NCBI RefSeq assembly: GCF_000003815.2
Contig: NC_049988.1
Location: 1,513,150-1,577,149 of the forward strand
Reading direction: 5' to 3'
From: Branchiostoma floridae
Taxonomy: Eukaryota; Chordata; Leptocardii; Amphioxiformes; Branchiostomatidae
Length of the DNA stretch: 64,000 bases
Shown: positions 1 through 11,509 of the stretch, one piece after another
How positions within the stretch are numbered: position 1 is the stretch's first letter
How the letters are laid out: each line of letters starts with the position of its first letter
Notes under the pieces: model-generated
The model's database searches: none
What the model was told of the DNA's origin: nothing
Seen by the model: only the letters and a program-made list of their open reading frames with translations
Program-made: the position numbers and the translations under genes

Positions 1-381
1 ACCATAAACGTCGTAACAAGAGTTTAAGTGACAAAACATGGTAGCACTGACAACAAATCATTCATTCCTGTCTTCAAGAAGTGAACTTGTGTTGTTAAAG
101 TGACACTATTGTGGTAGACTGGTATTACTTACCAAGTTGCCAACTACACTCGTGACTTCCATAGTGGTGCCACTTTTACAGCTATTCAGCTGGTTTCGCT
201 TCTATAACTACAGACATCATAGGCTACCTCGCTAGTGTGACTTCTACAAGTACAATCATTAGGCTAAAACACAACATACTGTCCCATTTTGGTACTTTTT
301 TGTCATGTTGATCATGTACAAGGAAGAAAAAAATTCTTGTCATCCATAAAATTTACTTGTTGTGGCTTAATATGTAACCAC

Positions 382-837
382 TAGGGGGTGGGATGGGGGG
401 GGGGGGGGGGGGAGGTGGTACCGGTACAGAATATTCAGTTCCAGGTCGTTCAGGTCCAGGTCCGGACCTCGACCTGGACCTGATTCTGTATGTGGGAACT
501 TGTAAAAGGGCGATAGTCAAAACAATGATCCATTTCGCTACAAGGTAAGCTGTTATGTGAAGTATTCGACTCCCACTGGTGTTTCATAATCTAACTGCCT
601 TCGTACGATAGACTGTAAAACTTGATAGAAATGACTATACATTCTATGCTACTTCGGTCTTGTTATTTTCCTCGACCGGTAAGCCCCATAACGTGTGAAT
701 CCCTGATCATATAATCTGTTCATTTTCCAATAGGTCCAACATCCTGTCACCGAATTTTGTCAGGTCCGCTTTTTCTGGACCGGTCCAATAAGAAAAATCG
801 GTTTTGTACCGGTACACCGTATCGGTACATAGCCCCA
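382..837. mobile_element. hAT-type non-autonomous element (MITE), copy 1
   Basis: The 456-bp element starts TAGGGGGTGGG and ends near TAGCCCCA. It is flanked on both sides by the same 8-bp direct repeat GTAACCAC (374-381 and 838-845). Its interior is rich in GGTCC/GGACC and ends in an ACCGGTAC-type motif shared with copies at 9213, 10018 and 34029. An 8-bp target duplication and a TAGGG terminus are hallmarks of hAT transposons. There is no transposase ORF. A poly-G run lies just inside the left end. Confidence 0.8.
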
Positions 838-845
838 GTAACCAC

Positions 846-2725
846 AGTATAGAAAACGTGTAAGAAAAAGGCTGCCAAATGTCACCTGCCTAAGGTTTAG
901 TCGATGAAAAATTGTAGTCTGACTTCTTCATTGTCCACCTATAGAGCACATCAGCCGACACTCAACAGAGACGGGGGCCGATATCGTCTGCCAGGCATTT
1001 GTGATTCGTTACTCGAATCACGTGTCTCTAAGTCACGTGATCAGAGTAACTGAATCGTCACTCCTGAAGAAGGTCGACGGAAGTGCGACTGAAAATTCGA
1101 GGTGAGAATAATTTGTGTTGTATGACAGTTGAAAAATTTCAATATAAAAATCTGTTACCTCCTATAACTGAACAACGTAGAATTCACCGTCTGTCTATTC
1201 TTACGAAAATATAAGCAGATTTCTATTTTAAGGTAGTTAACTCATCTCTTCACACCACCATTTTGTCGCCCACATGATTATTTAAAAAAAAAGAATGATT
1301 TGAAGTACAATAACATCAGCAGTTAGTTGTAATAAATACTTATAATTGTAGAACCGAAAAATGTATCTGGGAATTTCTAACGATATGTAGCAAACTGTCA
1401 TTAACGTTACGACTGGTTTTGAAACAAAAATGTACAGTAGTATATCAAAATAATGATTTTATGTAACCTAGAGCATAATACAGACATCCAGTAGGCATTT
1501 GTCTGTAAATATGCATTATCCATACTTATTTCTTATTTCATACTTATTTTTTTTGTATAATTTGTATACTTCCTTGTTATTTCTGGCAACGTTAACTTTC
1601 AATTTATACTCATATCCATTTATTATTTCCTAAGTTACGTTTAATTATTTTGAGTAATATATTTTCCATTCCATTGTGTCCGATAATTATTATTCATACT
1701 TATCTAGGTTAGGTTGAATTGAATTGAGATAATATAGGAAGGCCTTCTTATAAGCTCTATGCTTTTGGCCTACCTTGCACTATTCATGTATAAGAATTCA
1801 CTCATCTGTACTTTTTATTTGTTTTAAAGTGCGAACAAATGAACAAATAAAAAAAAAATACTGTGGTACGGAATAAGACAGGCATGTACGAAGAGTAATT
1901 TACATATCCTATTCCAATATTTTAGAATTAACCATGATCTCAAAGTTGCGAGCGTGCATATGCTGTGGTGATGTGGTCAGTAATCGCCTTGTGCGGCCAT
2001 AGGTTTCTAACCTTTAACTCATTGCCAAACGCAGAAAAAAGGAATTGGTTAAAAGGAAGAATGAATAAATCTACGAATGGATATATCGATGAATGAATAA
2101 ATCAATGAATGAGCAAATGAACGAATACATAAGAAAGAAAGAATAAGAAAGGTAATAACTATAAAAAAGAAGGAAGAAAAGAAAGAGAAACAAGATAACG
2201 AAATGGAAAGAAAAGTAAAAGAAAAAAAGGAAAAAGACAGACGAAAATCCAAAAAGGCAGTCACACCATGGTTCTGAGGACAAATTTCTATCATGTAATC
2301 TGCCTATTATATACAGATAGAAATATTGGGTACCTCACCAATAGTGTAGGCGGAACGTACTGAACAATAATGGGTAAGCAGGAGTCGAATGACCTTTCAC
2401 CCTACAGTGTCCGTCATTTTTGACCGCCTGCTGCTGCTCCAGACAGACGCTTGCAGGAGGATTGTGCGAAGGTAATAATCAACACCGGAAGCAGGTAAGA
2501 ACAAGATATACATACAACATGACTGCATTATTATGAAGTATAGGGGTTAGAGGTCATTTGTATGGTATGCGGGCGACATTAGGCAGAAATGTAAGACTTT
2601 TCGGGGTGACGAAAATAGTGGTGGTGGGGAGGGGGGCATTTTTACCTTCATGGAATTCCGGAAACAAAGGGGAAAAAAAAAACAGTCCTCCATTTCTTCT
2701 ACTTACCATTGTCCTTTTTTTCGAA
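846..2725. other. Intergenic, no gene recognised
   Basis: AT-rich sequence with no convincing exon. Positions 2041-2275 are a purine-rich low-complexity tract (GAAT/AAAG-like); the phenylalanine/serine-rich frames on its complement are composition artefacts. Confidence 0.6.
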
Positions 2726-2900
2726 ACAAATAATGAACTGGTCAGACCGCTATCATCATGGTTACAGGAGGTGTAGCAAGCATCCTGTAATGTACGGTTA
2801 CATGTAGCAAGTATCAGGAGAAAGCTCGAGGGGCTAGATTATGACTGTGTTTGTGTAAGACCAAACAGATCTTGTCTACCCGACAGGCGACCGATAAGTG
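2726..2900. repeat. Dispersed repeat family, copy 1
   Basis: The block running from ACAAATAATGAACTGG through CATGGTTACAGGAGG, GGTTACATGTAGCAA and AAAGCTCGAGGGGCTAGATT recurs at 22892-23062. Parts recur near 23141-23220 and around 49286-49735. No coding potential; element type unknown. Confidence 0.65.
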
Positions 2901-3286
2901 TACTGAAGATGCCGCTGGGGTCATTGAGGTCGTTGGGAGAGTCTACTGTAAAATGGGTGGCGCTTTCATGACGGGTGATTTGTTATGAGCTGTAGCTAAT
3001 CACAAAAGGCCTGGAGCTAAAATGACCGAACTGTACTTTTTTTGCGCAAGAAAAGGAAAAACAAAATACTACTTTTGGAAATGAATTGGTATCATCTTTA
3101 TGGCTGCAATTACACCAGATATTATTATTATTATCACTTCCTGTCACTTAAGGTGAAGGTAACTAGTATATCGGAAACAAATGCATTTTAAGAAAATAAA
3201 ACAAAACCTAATTGTAAATAGCTTGTTAGGCTTGATAATATAAAGGTTAACATTATTTGTTTGCTTGAAACTAGTTTAAATGGGGC

Positions 3287-3579
3287 TATTTCTTCTTTTC
3301 TTATATTTTCTATTGCACTAGGTTCAACATATTTCCTCTTTTCTTTTATTTTCTATTGCATTAGGTTCAACATATTTCTTCTTTTCTGATATTTTCTATT
3401 GCATTAGGCTCAACATATTTCTTCTTTTCTTATATTTTCTATTGTCAACATATTTCTTCTTTTCTGATATTTTCTATTCCATTAGGTTCAACATATTTCT
3501 TCTTTTCTGATATTTTCTATTCCATTAGGTTCAACATATTTCTTCTTTTCTGATATTTTCTATTCCATTAGGTTCAACA
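3287..3579 (+). repeat. 43-bp tandem array of splice-acceptor-like units
   Basis: Seven tandem units of 43 bp, each a pyrimidine-rich stretch followed by an ATTAG/GTTCAACA junction. AG dinucleotides fall at 3321, 3364, 3407, 3485, 3528 and 3571 (last base), exactly 43 bp apart except where one unit lost 8 bp around 3444, including its AG. The last unit runs into the ATG at 3579. The same acceptor-plus-leader context (CCATTAG then GTTCGAC then ATG) precedes the related gene at 30345 and the pseudogene at 21962. The array therefore looks like a duplicated 3' splice site of the zinc-finger coding exon. Confidence 0.8.
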
Positions 3580-4427
3580 TGGCAGAGGCAGGTAAATGGT
3601 CTCTTACTGCTGCTTCCAAGAACCTCGGTGATGGGTCTCCTACAGGATTTCTAGGTGACCGGAATGAAAGTAAAACCAAAGACCAGCCAACAGTGAGCAC
3701 AACCATAGCGGTCAGTCAACCGAAACCAAACACTGATGAGAAACCCTACATGTGTGGGGAGTGTGGATACACGGCAGCATGTCAGTCTCACGTATCCCAA
3801 CATATGAGAACACACACAGGAGAAAAACCATTCAAGTGTGACCAGTGTGACTATTCTGCTGCACGAAAATACAGTTTGAAACAGCATCTAGCCAAACACA
3901 CAGGTAATAAACCCTACATGTGTGGGGAGTGTGGGTATAGAGCAACTCAAAAGTGTCACTTATCCAAACATATGAGAACTCATACCGGCGACAAACCATT
4001 CAAGTGTGACCAGTGTGACCATTCTTCTGCACATAAGTCCAACTTGAACCAACATTTAGCCATGCACACTGGCTATAAGCCCTACATGTGTGGGGAGTGT
4101 GGGTACAGGACAGCTCTGAAATCTGATTTATCCAAACATATGAGAACTCATACTGGTGAAAAACCATTCAAGTGTGACCAGTGTGACTATTCTGCTGCAC
4201 ATAAGTCCAACTTGAACCAACATCTAGCCATGCACACTGGTGATAAGCCCTACATGTGTGGGGAGTGTGGGTACCGGACAACTCAGAAGTCTCATTTAGT
4301 GGAACATATGAGGACTCATACAGCTGAAAAACCCTACAAGTGTGATCATTGTGACTTTTCTACTGCACATAAGTCCAACTTGAACCGACATTTAGCCATA
4401 CACACCGGTGAGAAGCCATACATGTAG
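3579..4427 (+). CDS. C2H2 zinc-finger protein, eight fingers, probably 3'-truncated
   Basis: The 282-residue ORF is a candidate nuclear DNA-binding protein. Residues 1-55 are a low-complexity leader (starts MAEAGKW), followed by eight C-x2-C-x12-H-x3-H fingers joined by TGEKP-type linkers. Fingers alternate between a YMCGECGY type and an FKCDQCDY type, so the repeat unit is a two-finger, roughly 56-residue module. The start at 3579 is supported by its position just after an AG acceptor and by the same leader in the 30345 gene. The frame stops just as a ninth finger begins (YM then stop), where TGTGTGGGG-type sequence has become TGTAGGG. Recognisable finger DNA continues beyond the stop, so this is either a shortened protein or a recent pseudogene. 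No KRAB, SCAN or BTB domain is seen. The DNA target is unknown. Confidence 0.8.
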   Translation: MAEAGKWSLTAASKNLGDGSPTGFLGDRNESKTKDQPTVSTTIAVSQPKPNTDEKPYMCGECGYTAACQSHVSQHMRTHTGEKPFKCDQCDYSAARKYSLKQHLAKHTGNKPYMCGECGYRATQKCHLSKHMRTHTGDKPFKCDQCDHSSAHKSNLNQHLAMHTGYKPYMCGECGYRTALKSDLSKHMRTHTGEKPFKCDQCDYSAAHKSNLNQHLAMHTGDKPYMCGECGYRTTQKSHLVEHMRTHTAEKPYKCDHCDFSTAHKSNLNRHLAIHTGEKPYM

Positions 4428-4640
4428 GGAGTGCTGGTACAGGACATCTTACAAGTCTCACTTATCCCAACACATGAGAACTCATACTGGTGAAAACCCC
4501 GACAAATCTGGGCAATTCGGCTATTCTGCTGCACTGAGATCTACATTGGACAACCCTGGTAAAACACACCTGTAAAAACACTACAAGTGTGATTTCGGGA
4601 CATATAAAAAGACTCCCTTATCCGAACTGGTAGCTTACCA
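4428..4640 (+). pseudogene. Decayed zinc-finger tail
   Basis: Beyond the stop, the DNA still carries remnants such as CACATGAGAACTCATACTGG and CTATTCTGCTGCAC, with indels and substitutions that break the frame. Two to three further fingers once existed. Confidence 0.75.
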
Positions 4641-4884
4641 GTTTTTATGTTATCTAGCTATAGTAAAAAACAAATGTACAACAGAGGTCATCTACTTGTA
4701 GCAAATATATCATGTTGTGTATGCATTATGCAACAGTCATGTAAGAAGAACACTTAACGTGTCCTATTCCAATATTGAGAATAAGCCTCCTTACAGTTAC
4801 GACCTTACATATGCTGTAATGATGTCACGTATTTTTAAAGTTCTGTATCCTTTTCTTCTTTCTATTGAGGCGAGTGCATATGGC

Positions 4885-5610
4885 GGGAGTGGGTAAAAGT
4901 GCCCGCGTCTACTTTGACGTCCTATAGCTCCCAAACAGCTGGTGCTAGAACAACCAAACTTGGTGACTTTAGCTGGCAACAATTTACAAAAAACAGCGTT
5001 AGTTTATGATTTTTTGTGTTTCCATGGCAACGGGTTTCTAAAAGGCAAATTTTACAAAAATCACTAATTTTGGTTTAAACAATGGGAGTTTTAGATTTTC
5101 TTGCTAAACTATACTTCTTTTTATATATCTTTCATATTTTAGTGTGACATTTATAATTAGATATTCACAGATTATGCTAATGCGATGACGTAATCGGTAA
5201 AAGTCCAAGATGGCCGACAATATCATGATGAAAAATATAACCAGCTTATTTTCACTCGGATTTCATCACTACTTGTTATTTTCTTACAGAAAACATTCAT
5301 GTGAACGTTTTAAATCCATCTTCAAGGCATTTTAGAATTATATGTTGAAAAGATGTATCTTAAGACATTTAAAGTTGATAATCCAAGATGGCGGATAGCT
5401 AAAAACAGAGGACGTCATTTTATAACGTCATATTTGACGTCGTTGCGTCGGCTTTTGACAGAAGAAGTCTTATAAGACCTAAATATTGATACAAAACCTT
5501 TATTGTTAACTTTTGGTTTGAAATATTTAGGTATTATGAGAATTCCGCGTTTCAGACAAAAATTCATAACGTCATAATTACGTCATATTACGTCATAATG
5601 ATAGAAAAAT
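4885..5610. repeat. Dispersed repeat related to the piggyBac-like MITE at 31303
   Basis: Shares CTTTGACGTCCTATA, AACCAAACTTGGTGAC, GGCAACGGGTTTCT and CCAAGATGGC blocks with 42565-43085, and weaker blocks with 31303-32047. Terminal repeats are not recognisable here. The 3' part (5400-5600) contains several GACGTCA/ACGTCAT motifs. Confidence 0.55.
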
Positions 5611-5984
5611 AAAATAAAGGTACAGACAGGCATAGTCTTAGCTTAAATGAAGCTATCAACAAGCCCAACATCTTATCAATGCATAGCGATAACGTGAGAA
5701 GAATTAGTATACTCTGTCAGCCAGACCGGTGCTACCTTACTAAAAGATTGCAAAAACTCCTTGTGATCAATACCGAACTGAAACACAACTTAACGGCAGG
5801 AAAAAATCAACAGATCATTACTGTCTGATCATTACAAATATTGTTACTGGTTATCTGTATGTATAAAAAAAGATAATCCTTCCATCGAAAGGAATGGTGA
5901 TTGCATCCTTACCGCTTCGTTATTTGGGTAATCAGTGCGTGTCTACCTACCCTTTGACCCTGGGGTCATGCCATCATCATCAAC
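5611..5984. other. 5' flank of first KLHL gene
   Basis: No obvious TATA box. The last ~45 bp (an ACCCTTTGACCCT block and a GTCAACATGG-like start context) align with the flank of the second KLHL gene at 11460-11509. The duplication therefore includes upstream leader sequence. Confidence 0.5.
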
Positions 5985-8852
5985 ATGGCTGCCGCAGACC
6001 AAGAACCCCACGTCAGCGCAGTTCGTCCTCGTTCCTACCAAAACGAGAGCTATCTACACGGGTTTCTTGGAACTGTGGGTGACCTACAGACGGCTGGGGT
6101 ACTGCAGGATGTCGTCCTTGAAGTCGAGGACCGGCGGTTTCCCTGCCATCGGCTTGTTCTGTCCGCGGCCAGCCCCTACTTCAGGGCCATGTTTACAAGT
6201 GACATGGCGGAAAGTCGTCAGAAGACGGTTGTTTTACAGGTAGGGTTGGCGTGACGTGCCTGTAGAATAGAGCGAATGACGAATATTTCAAAGATGCTAC
6301 GTATCATAGAGAGCATGTAAAACAGGTGTGATTAGTTGTTCCCGCACTATGCCCCCTCCCCACTTACGTCTTTGGCGTTAGGGGTTAAATGTCAACTTCG
6401 TGAGCCACATATTATCATTGTGCCTCTATTTTTAGCTATAAGAAATATTTTACAGTGATTAGAAACATATAACTATATGAACAATAGCAAATTGATATGA
6501 TTCAATAGCAAATTGGCATGGAAATTTTAACTTTTTTTAAAGAAATAAAGACAGTTGTGATATATATTTACCCTGTATATAACATTACATGAATGAATCA
6601 TGATATTAATAACATTACATGAATGAATCATGATATTAATAGTAATAATATGTAATGTGGTAAATGTTTTTGTTAACGTTATATTGTTTAACAGGGTTTG
6701 GATGCAGGCATGTTTGGGGAGATCCTGACTTACATCTACTCTGGAACCCTCCATGTGTCCCTGGACAAAGTGCAGCCCCTGTACCAGGCAGCCGACCTCC
6801 TCCAACTGGACTATGTGAGAGACACCTGCAGCGGCTACATGGCCATGAATGTGAATCACTCCAACTGTGTGGACCTATACAAGTTTGCTGATGTTTTCTC
6901 TGTGGACAGTGTTCTCAAATGTTGTCTGCAGTGGATCGATAGAAATTTTGCTGAGGTGGGTCTGATCATGATGTTTTGATATTAGTTTACTTCCTGACTT
7001 TCTAGTCCCACTGTTCTCCGTCCCATGCAAGAGTGACCACAAAGTGTCATGAATTCTAGAAAAATAACTTTTTCTTTTAGGAAGATAATGCCAAACATTT
7101 ATTATGTATTATTTAACAGATATTGTGTAAATTACAGTTCTTTGCATTTCTTGTAAGTAGAGAGACTATCACATTAAATGATGTTATCTACAAATTTAGA
7201 TTTAGATTATTAACCTCCATAGTTGTCCTATTAATGATATAAAGGAATGGCATCCACTATTCATTGGAAATTGTTAATTTTCAATATGCCTTTGCCAAAA
7301 GAAGGCTGTTTTCCACACTACCTTTCATGTGCATGTACTCTACATCTGAACAGGTTGCCTCCAGTGAGACGTTTTGCAGCCTGAGTGTGAATCAGCTGAC
7401 TGAAATCATCAGCCACGATGAGCTGGATGTTAAAGAGGAGACAACAGTGTGGGAGGCTGTGGTGAGATGGGTACAACACTGTAGGGAGGACAGGTGGGTA
7501 TGACTATGAATGTTCTGCAACTAAATAGTGTGGTTTTAGCAATAAGCATAGAAATAAAAGATGCTGCATTACAAAGAAATCAGTTGAATCAACCCCTGCC
7601 CTCTACCCTACAGACTGCATCAGCTACCCAGCATCCTCCCTCACATCCGCTACAACCTGCTGACCTCAGATGACACGGCAGCCATCATGGAACACCCCCT
7701 AGTCAGGGAGGAACCTGGGAGTTCTGAGGTCATCAGGAATGTGGTGCAGAGAGGTGCCTCCAACATGAAGCCAAGATTTGGGACGGGTGCAGAGGAAATG
7801 GCCCTTTTCTTTGAAACCAGGTCTGAACCTAGCTAACTGAAGCATTATATGGAGGATATACTCGGGTATTTCTTATTGCATTTGTGGACCAATCTGGTAA
7901 CTGGTAACGTACGATGTTGGTTGTGAGTGACCTCAATCTTATTTATTCCCCATATAAGAATGAAGCTAGATTTGTGCATTAAGTAAAGCAAGTTTCTGTC
8001 TTTTCCAGTCCCAACAACATGCAGGGGATAAATCCAAGATTAGGGAAGTTCTTCCGCTGCAGTTTCTCTGAAATCCCTCCTATCGTCAGTGCTACGGTCA
8101 CCAGTGACAACGACATCTACGTCCTGGCTGAGGAATCAGAGGTTCAGATGTCCCTCCTGTTCTATAATCAAATGAAGGCTGTCTGGGAACGTAAGTCGTT
8201 AGTTAAAAAGCTTCCAAGGCCACCAACAGACGAGCATCTTTTGGCTGTTGATGGAAATCTTTATTACCTTGCTTGTCATTGGAACCATCCGTTACAATCA
8301 CAGACCATTACACTGATGAAGCATGACTGGAACACAAAGGAATGGCATGACTGTTCCCCGCTGAAAGATGACATTTCTCGCATGGAACCATCAGTGTCAA
8401 ATGGTTGCCTCTATTTGTTAAGCACAGAAGAACTGCACTGTTACAGCCCAAAGAAGGACTGCTGGTTCATGGCAGCCTCACCAACTTTTCTTATCGATGA
8501 GTTCTGGACCAGTATTGCCCTGGGTACTGAGATCTTCTGCTCGGACATAGACTTTACTTCTGTGTCAGTGTACGATACCGAGGCAGACAGGTGGCAGCAG
8601 CTTCCAGTTTGGGAAAATCCAGAAGCGGAGAATAGAGATTATAGTACGTATTTCTTTGTACTTGAGAACCAGCTGCATGTGTATCTAGATACGGAAGAGC
8701 TGGAATATCGGCAAGTACATCTGTATGACAGGTGTGAGGGTGTTTGGAGAGAAATAGATGTCACCCTGGCTGATGACTTGGTATGGACATGTACCCCTAT
8801 TGTTGCACGTGTCTACCTGCCAGGTGTGCAGGACAGGTGTGCTAACACATAG
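5985..8852 (+). CDS. Kelch-like BTB-BACK-Kelch protein, gene A (five exons)
   Basis: Five exons join in phase: 5985-6239, 6695-6955, 7354-7493, 7614-7820 and 8009-8852, giving 568 residues, usual for the KLHL family. All introns are GT/AG. Exon 1 and the start of exon 2 encode a BTB fold ([27 protein letters not shown]). Exons 2-4 carry the BACK domain ([16 protein letters not shown], then HPLVRE). Exon 5 encodes degenerate kelch blades with repeated Trp positions (VWERK, EWHDC, CWFMA, RWQQL, VWREI). By family, such proteins bind Cullin-3 through BTB/BACK and recruit substrates through the kelch propeller; this role is inferred. The ATG at 5985 has a good context (CAACATGG) and is conserved in the downstream paralogue. 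The kelch repeats lack clear paired glycines, so the propeller is divergent. The family member cannot be named. Confidence 0.88.
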
Positions 8853-8980
8853 AATACTACAGATGCAGGGGGCACACGTGTTTGATTATTTATTACCAGT
8901 GCTTCTGTTGGCTTTTGCTGCAAAGCAATAATTATATTAGCCCTTACTTTTGCAGCCAACAAGTGAACCCTTGTTCCTTA

Positions 8981-9838
8981 GGCCATGTTGATTTGATTAT
9001 ATGAATGACATCCGCGCTCGCTTTTCGGCCGTTTCAAAAAAAAAAGTTTTTAACCACACAATAAATTGTGCAAGGCAGCACAAAATGAGCACAAATATGC
9101 CGTAGATTGAAAAAAAGTATCAGAAAACATAACTTATGGCATAGAATGCCAAAATAAATCTAAAGTCAAAGAATAAGATGTGAAAGTACAAAAGAAAAAA
9201 ATCTATTGTCTGTAGGGGGAGGTACCAGTTCAGAAAATTCAGGTATAGCTCCCGTTCAGTTCCAGAGGATCATTTCCAGGTCCGGACCTGAACCTGATTG
9301 TGGAAACTTGAGAACTGGCAATTCGCAAAACAATGGTAATTGGTCAATTTTGCTACAAAGGAATCTGTTTGATGGATTATTGGACTCCCACTGGCATTTT
9401 GAAATCCCATCTCCATGTAATAACTGTCTCTGTACCTTTGACTGTAGAAACTTGGTACAATTGACTATGAACTCTACTTGACTTCGCTCTTGTTGTCTTC
9501 TTGGCCCCGGTAAGACCCCAAATGCATGCCGACATAGTGTGTCCATTTTGTAATTGGCAAAACCTGTTCCTCTAATTTTTTTTCAGATCTTTTTTTTTTT
9601 TCGGATTGGTCCAAGAAGAAAAAAAAAATGTTTGCACCGGTATGTTGTACTGGTCCCTACACCTAACTGTTGGTATACCATACTATGTGTGTTTAGTCAT
9701 ATGTTCAACCTTCCTGGCCACTTTGAGTTCATACTGAAGGCATTTTTTTTTTTGGCCAAACTTTTTTTTATTCGCTCGCTCGCATCAGTTTTTGGAGTTC
9801 CCAGAGGATGTCATCCATATAATCAAATCAACATGGCC
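8981..9838. mobile_element. PIF/Harbinger-like MITE with 33-bp TIRs
   Basis: Terminal inverted repeats of 33 bp (8981-9013 and 9806-9838) begin GGCCATGTTGATTTG and differ at one position. They are flanked by TTA on both sides (8978-8980 and 9839-9841), fitting the 3-bp TWA duplication of PIF/Harbinger elements. An hAT-type MITE is nested at 9213-9665. Related ends lie near 50405-50440 and 55692. No transposase ORF. Confidence 0.75.
9213..9665. mobile_element. hAT-type MITE, copy 2, nested in the Harbinger-like MITE
   Basis: Starts TAGGGGGAGGTACC and contains the family blocks TCCAGGTCCGGACCTGAACC and GGTCCAAGAAGAAAA. It ends near ACACCTA. Flanking 8-mers (ATTGTCTG and ACTGTTGG) match at 5 of 8 positions, consistent with an old insertion. 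Confidence 0.65.
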
Positions 9839-10017
9839 TTATGGAGAGAATGAACACTTGTGTATGTGTAGCACTGTTAGTCATCGGGCATGACATCATA
9901 TCACACACACATGTACAAAAATACTCTGTACTCTCCCGTATTTCAATAATATATGATTCAAATTGCATCTGTTTTTAATTTCTAGATAGTGTTCTTATTA
10001 TTTATATTGTTACTGGA

Positions 10018-10290
10018 TAGGGTTGGGTACCGGTACAGGAAATTCAGGTCAAGTTCAGGTCCAGAGGATCAGGTCGAGGTCCGCACCTGAACCTGGACCT
10101 AATTTAGTATATTATAACTTGTGAACGAGTGATACTCAAACATTCCATTTCGCTACAAAGAAATCTGTCTTGTGGAGTATTCGACTCCCATTGGCGGTTT
10201 GGAACCCTGCAAGTCTGACTGCCTCTGTACGATTGACTGTAAAACTTGGTAGAACTGACTATAGACTCTATTCTACTTTCTTCATCTATT
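10018..10290. mobile_element. hAT-type MITE, copy 3, right end missing
   Basis: Starts TAGGGTTGGGTACCGGTACA and follows the family sequence (GGAAATTCAGGTC, GACTGTAAAACTTGGTAGAA) to about 10290. The right TIR and the GGACCGGTCC block are absent. Confidence 0.7.
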
Positions 10291-10496
10291 TCTCATTGTT
10301 ACAATAAATGCATCCATAACTTCTTGACTGATTCTGTTTGATTTACTGACCAACGAACAGCTATTTTCAACAGATCTAGCGTTGCTGAGTATTAAATGAC
10401 CAAGCACAGACAGAACAGTTAAGGTTAATGTGACGTTTGCCCAATATCTAATTTCTAGACAGCGTTACATATATATATAAATTTATATATAACTTT

Positions 10497-10745
10497 GCGT
10501 GCAGTTCGCCTAGAGGTCTCGAGTTCGAATACGGCTGCCGTGTTACCGATCTTGTGCCCTTGAGAAAGGCACTTTACACGGCTTTCATCACTTTACTCAG
10601 GTGAAAATGAGTACCTAGCTTCGGCAAGGGCCGTCCCTAGGAGGTTCCATGTATGGAGAGACCCATACCATATGCACGTTAAAAAAAAAAACCACACGTG
10701 CGATTGTGTGGTGTGCGATGGAGCAAACTATACTGTCTGGAGTTG
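10497..10745 (+). repeat. tRNA-derived SINE-like element
   Basis: A B-box-like GAGTTCGAATACGG lies near the 5' side (10519-10532). It is followed by a central block (TTGAGAAAGGCACTTTACAC and GTGAAAATGAGTACCTAGCT) of a kind I associate with deuterostome SINEs from memory. An A-rich stretch at 10680-10690 and CACACGTGCGAT follow. No clear A box, so it may be 5'-truncated. Confidence 0.55.
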
Positions 10746-11509
10746 GTGACTCACTACAAATCACCCAGATGAAGGCCTGGCGAACCTCTCTCTTGTATCA
10801 ACCATACGGTGTTTAACATCACTCACCCGGACGGGAGACCTGGCACATCCCGTCTTGTATTCAGCTATTCGAAAGGGTATATCACTCCGTAAACCCCGTG
10901 GTGTGCAAGCACGTCGACCGATGATGATGAACATACAACTGTATATATATATACTTTATTGCACAACAATTGTTCAAGGTACAAAGTATGGCATCTACAT
11001 TACTACAGTTCTATAGCTTAACTTAAGGCTTATCTAACTAATACATGAGTATGCAGTATGGGTTAAGGTTTCTTACAAACATTGTAGGCTTTGAAAATCA
11101 TTTCAGAAATTTCTTACGTCTAGACATTCTTTAATATATTTTCATATATCTGCCATGAAAGGATTGTTACATGTCATGATTTATTTGAATTTGCACTTAA
11201 GGTCCATTGAGATAAATTATTGTTACATATACTGAAATCAAACAAATCCACTGACATACAACAAAATCTATCATATATTGTGTTGTGGGCACATGTTCCT
11301 TAGAAATAAACTCAGACGTTAATATTTTGCAAAACAAAAACATGCTGCTAGTGGTACAGATATCCATATCGGTTATTCACATTGTTAGATAGGCATTTTT
11401 CCTCTTTTAAAGAGGTTATACTGGCTCTTGTACTGCTACATTATGTGTGTAATCAATGTTCGTCAGGCCTGCCCACCCTTTGACCCTCAGGTTATGCATC
11501 ATCGTCAAC
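10746..11509. other. Intergenic between the KLHL genes
   Basis: AT-rich with no exon recognised. The final ~50 bp are the duplicated leader of gene B. Confidence 0.5.
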
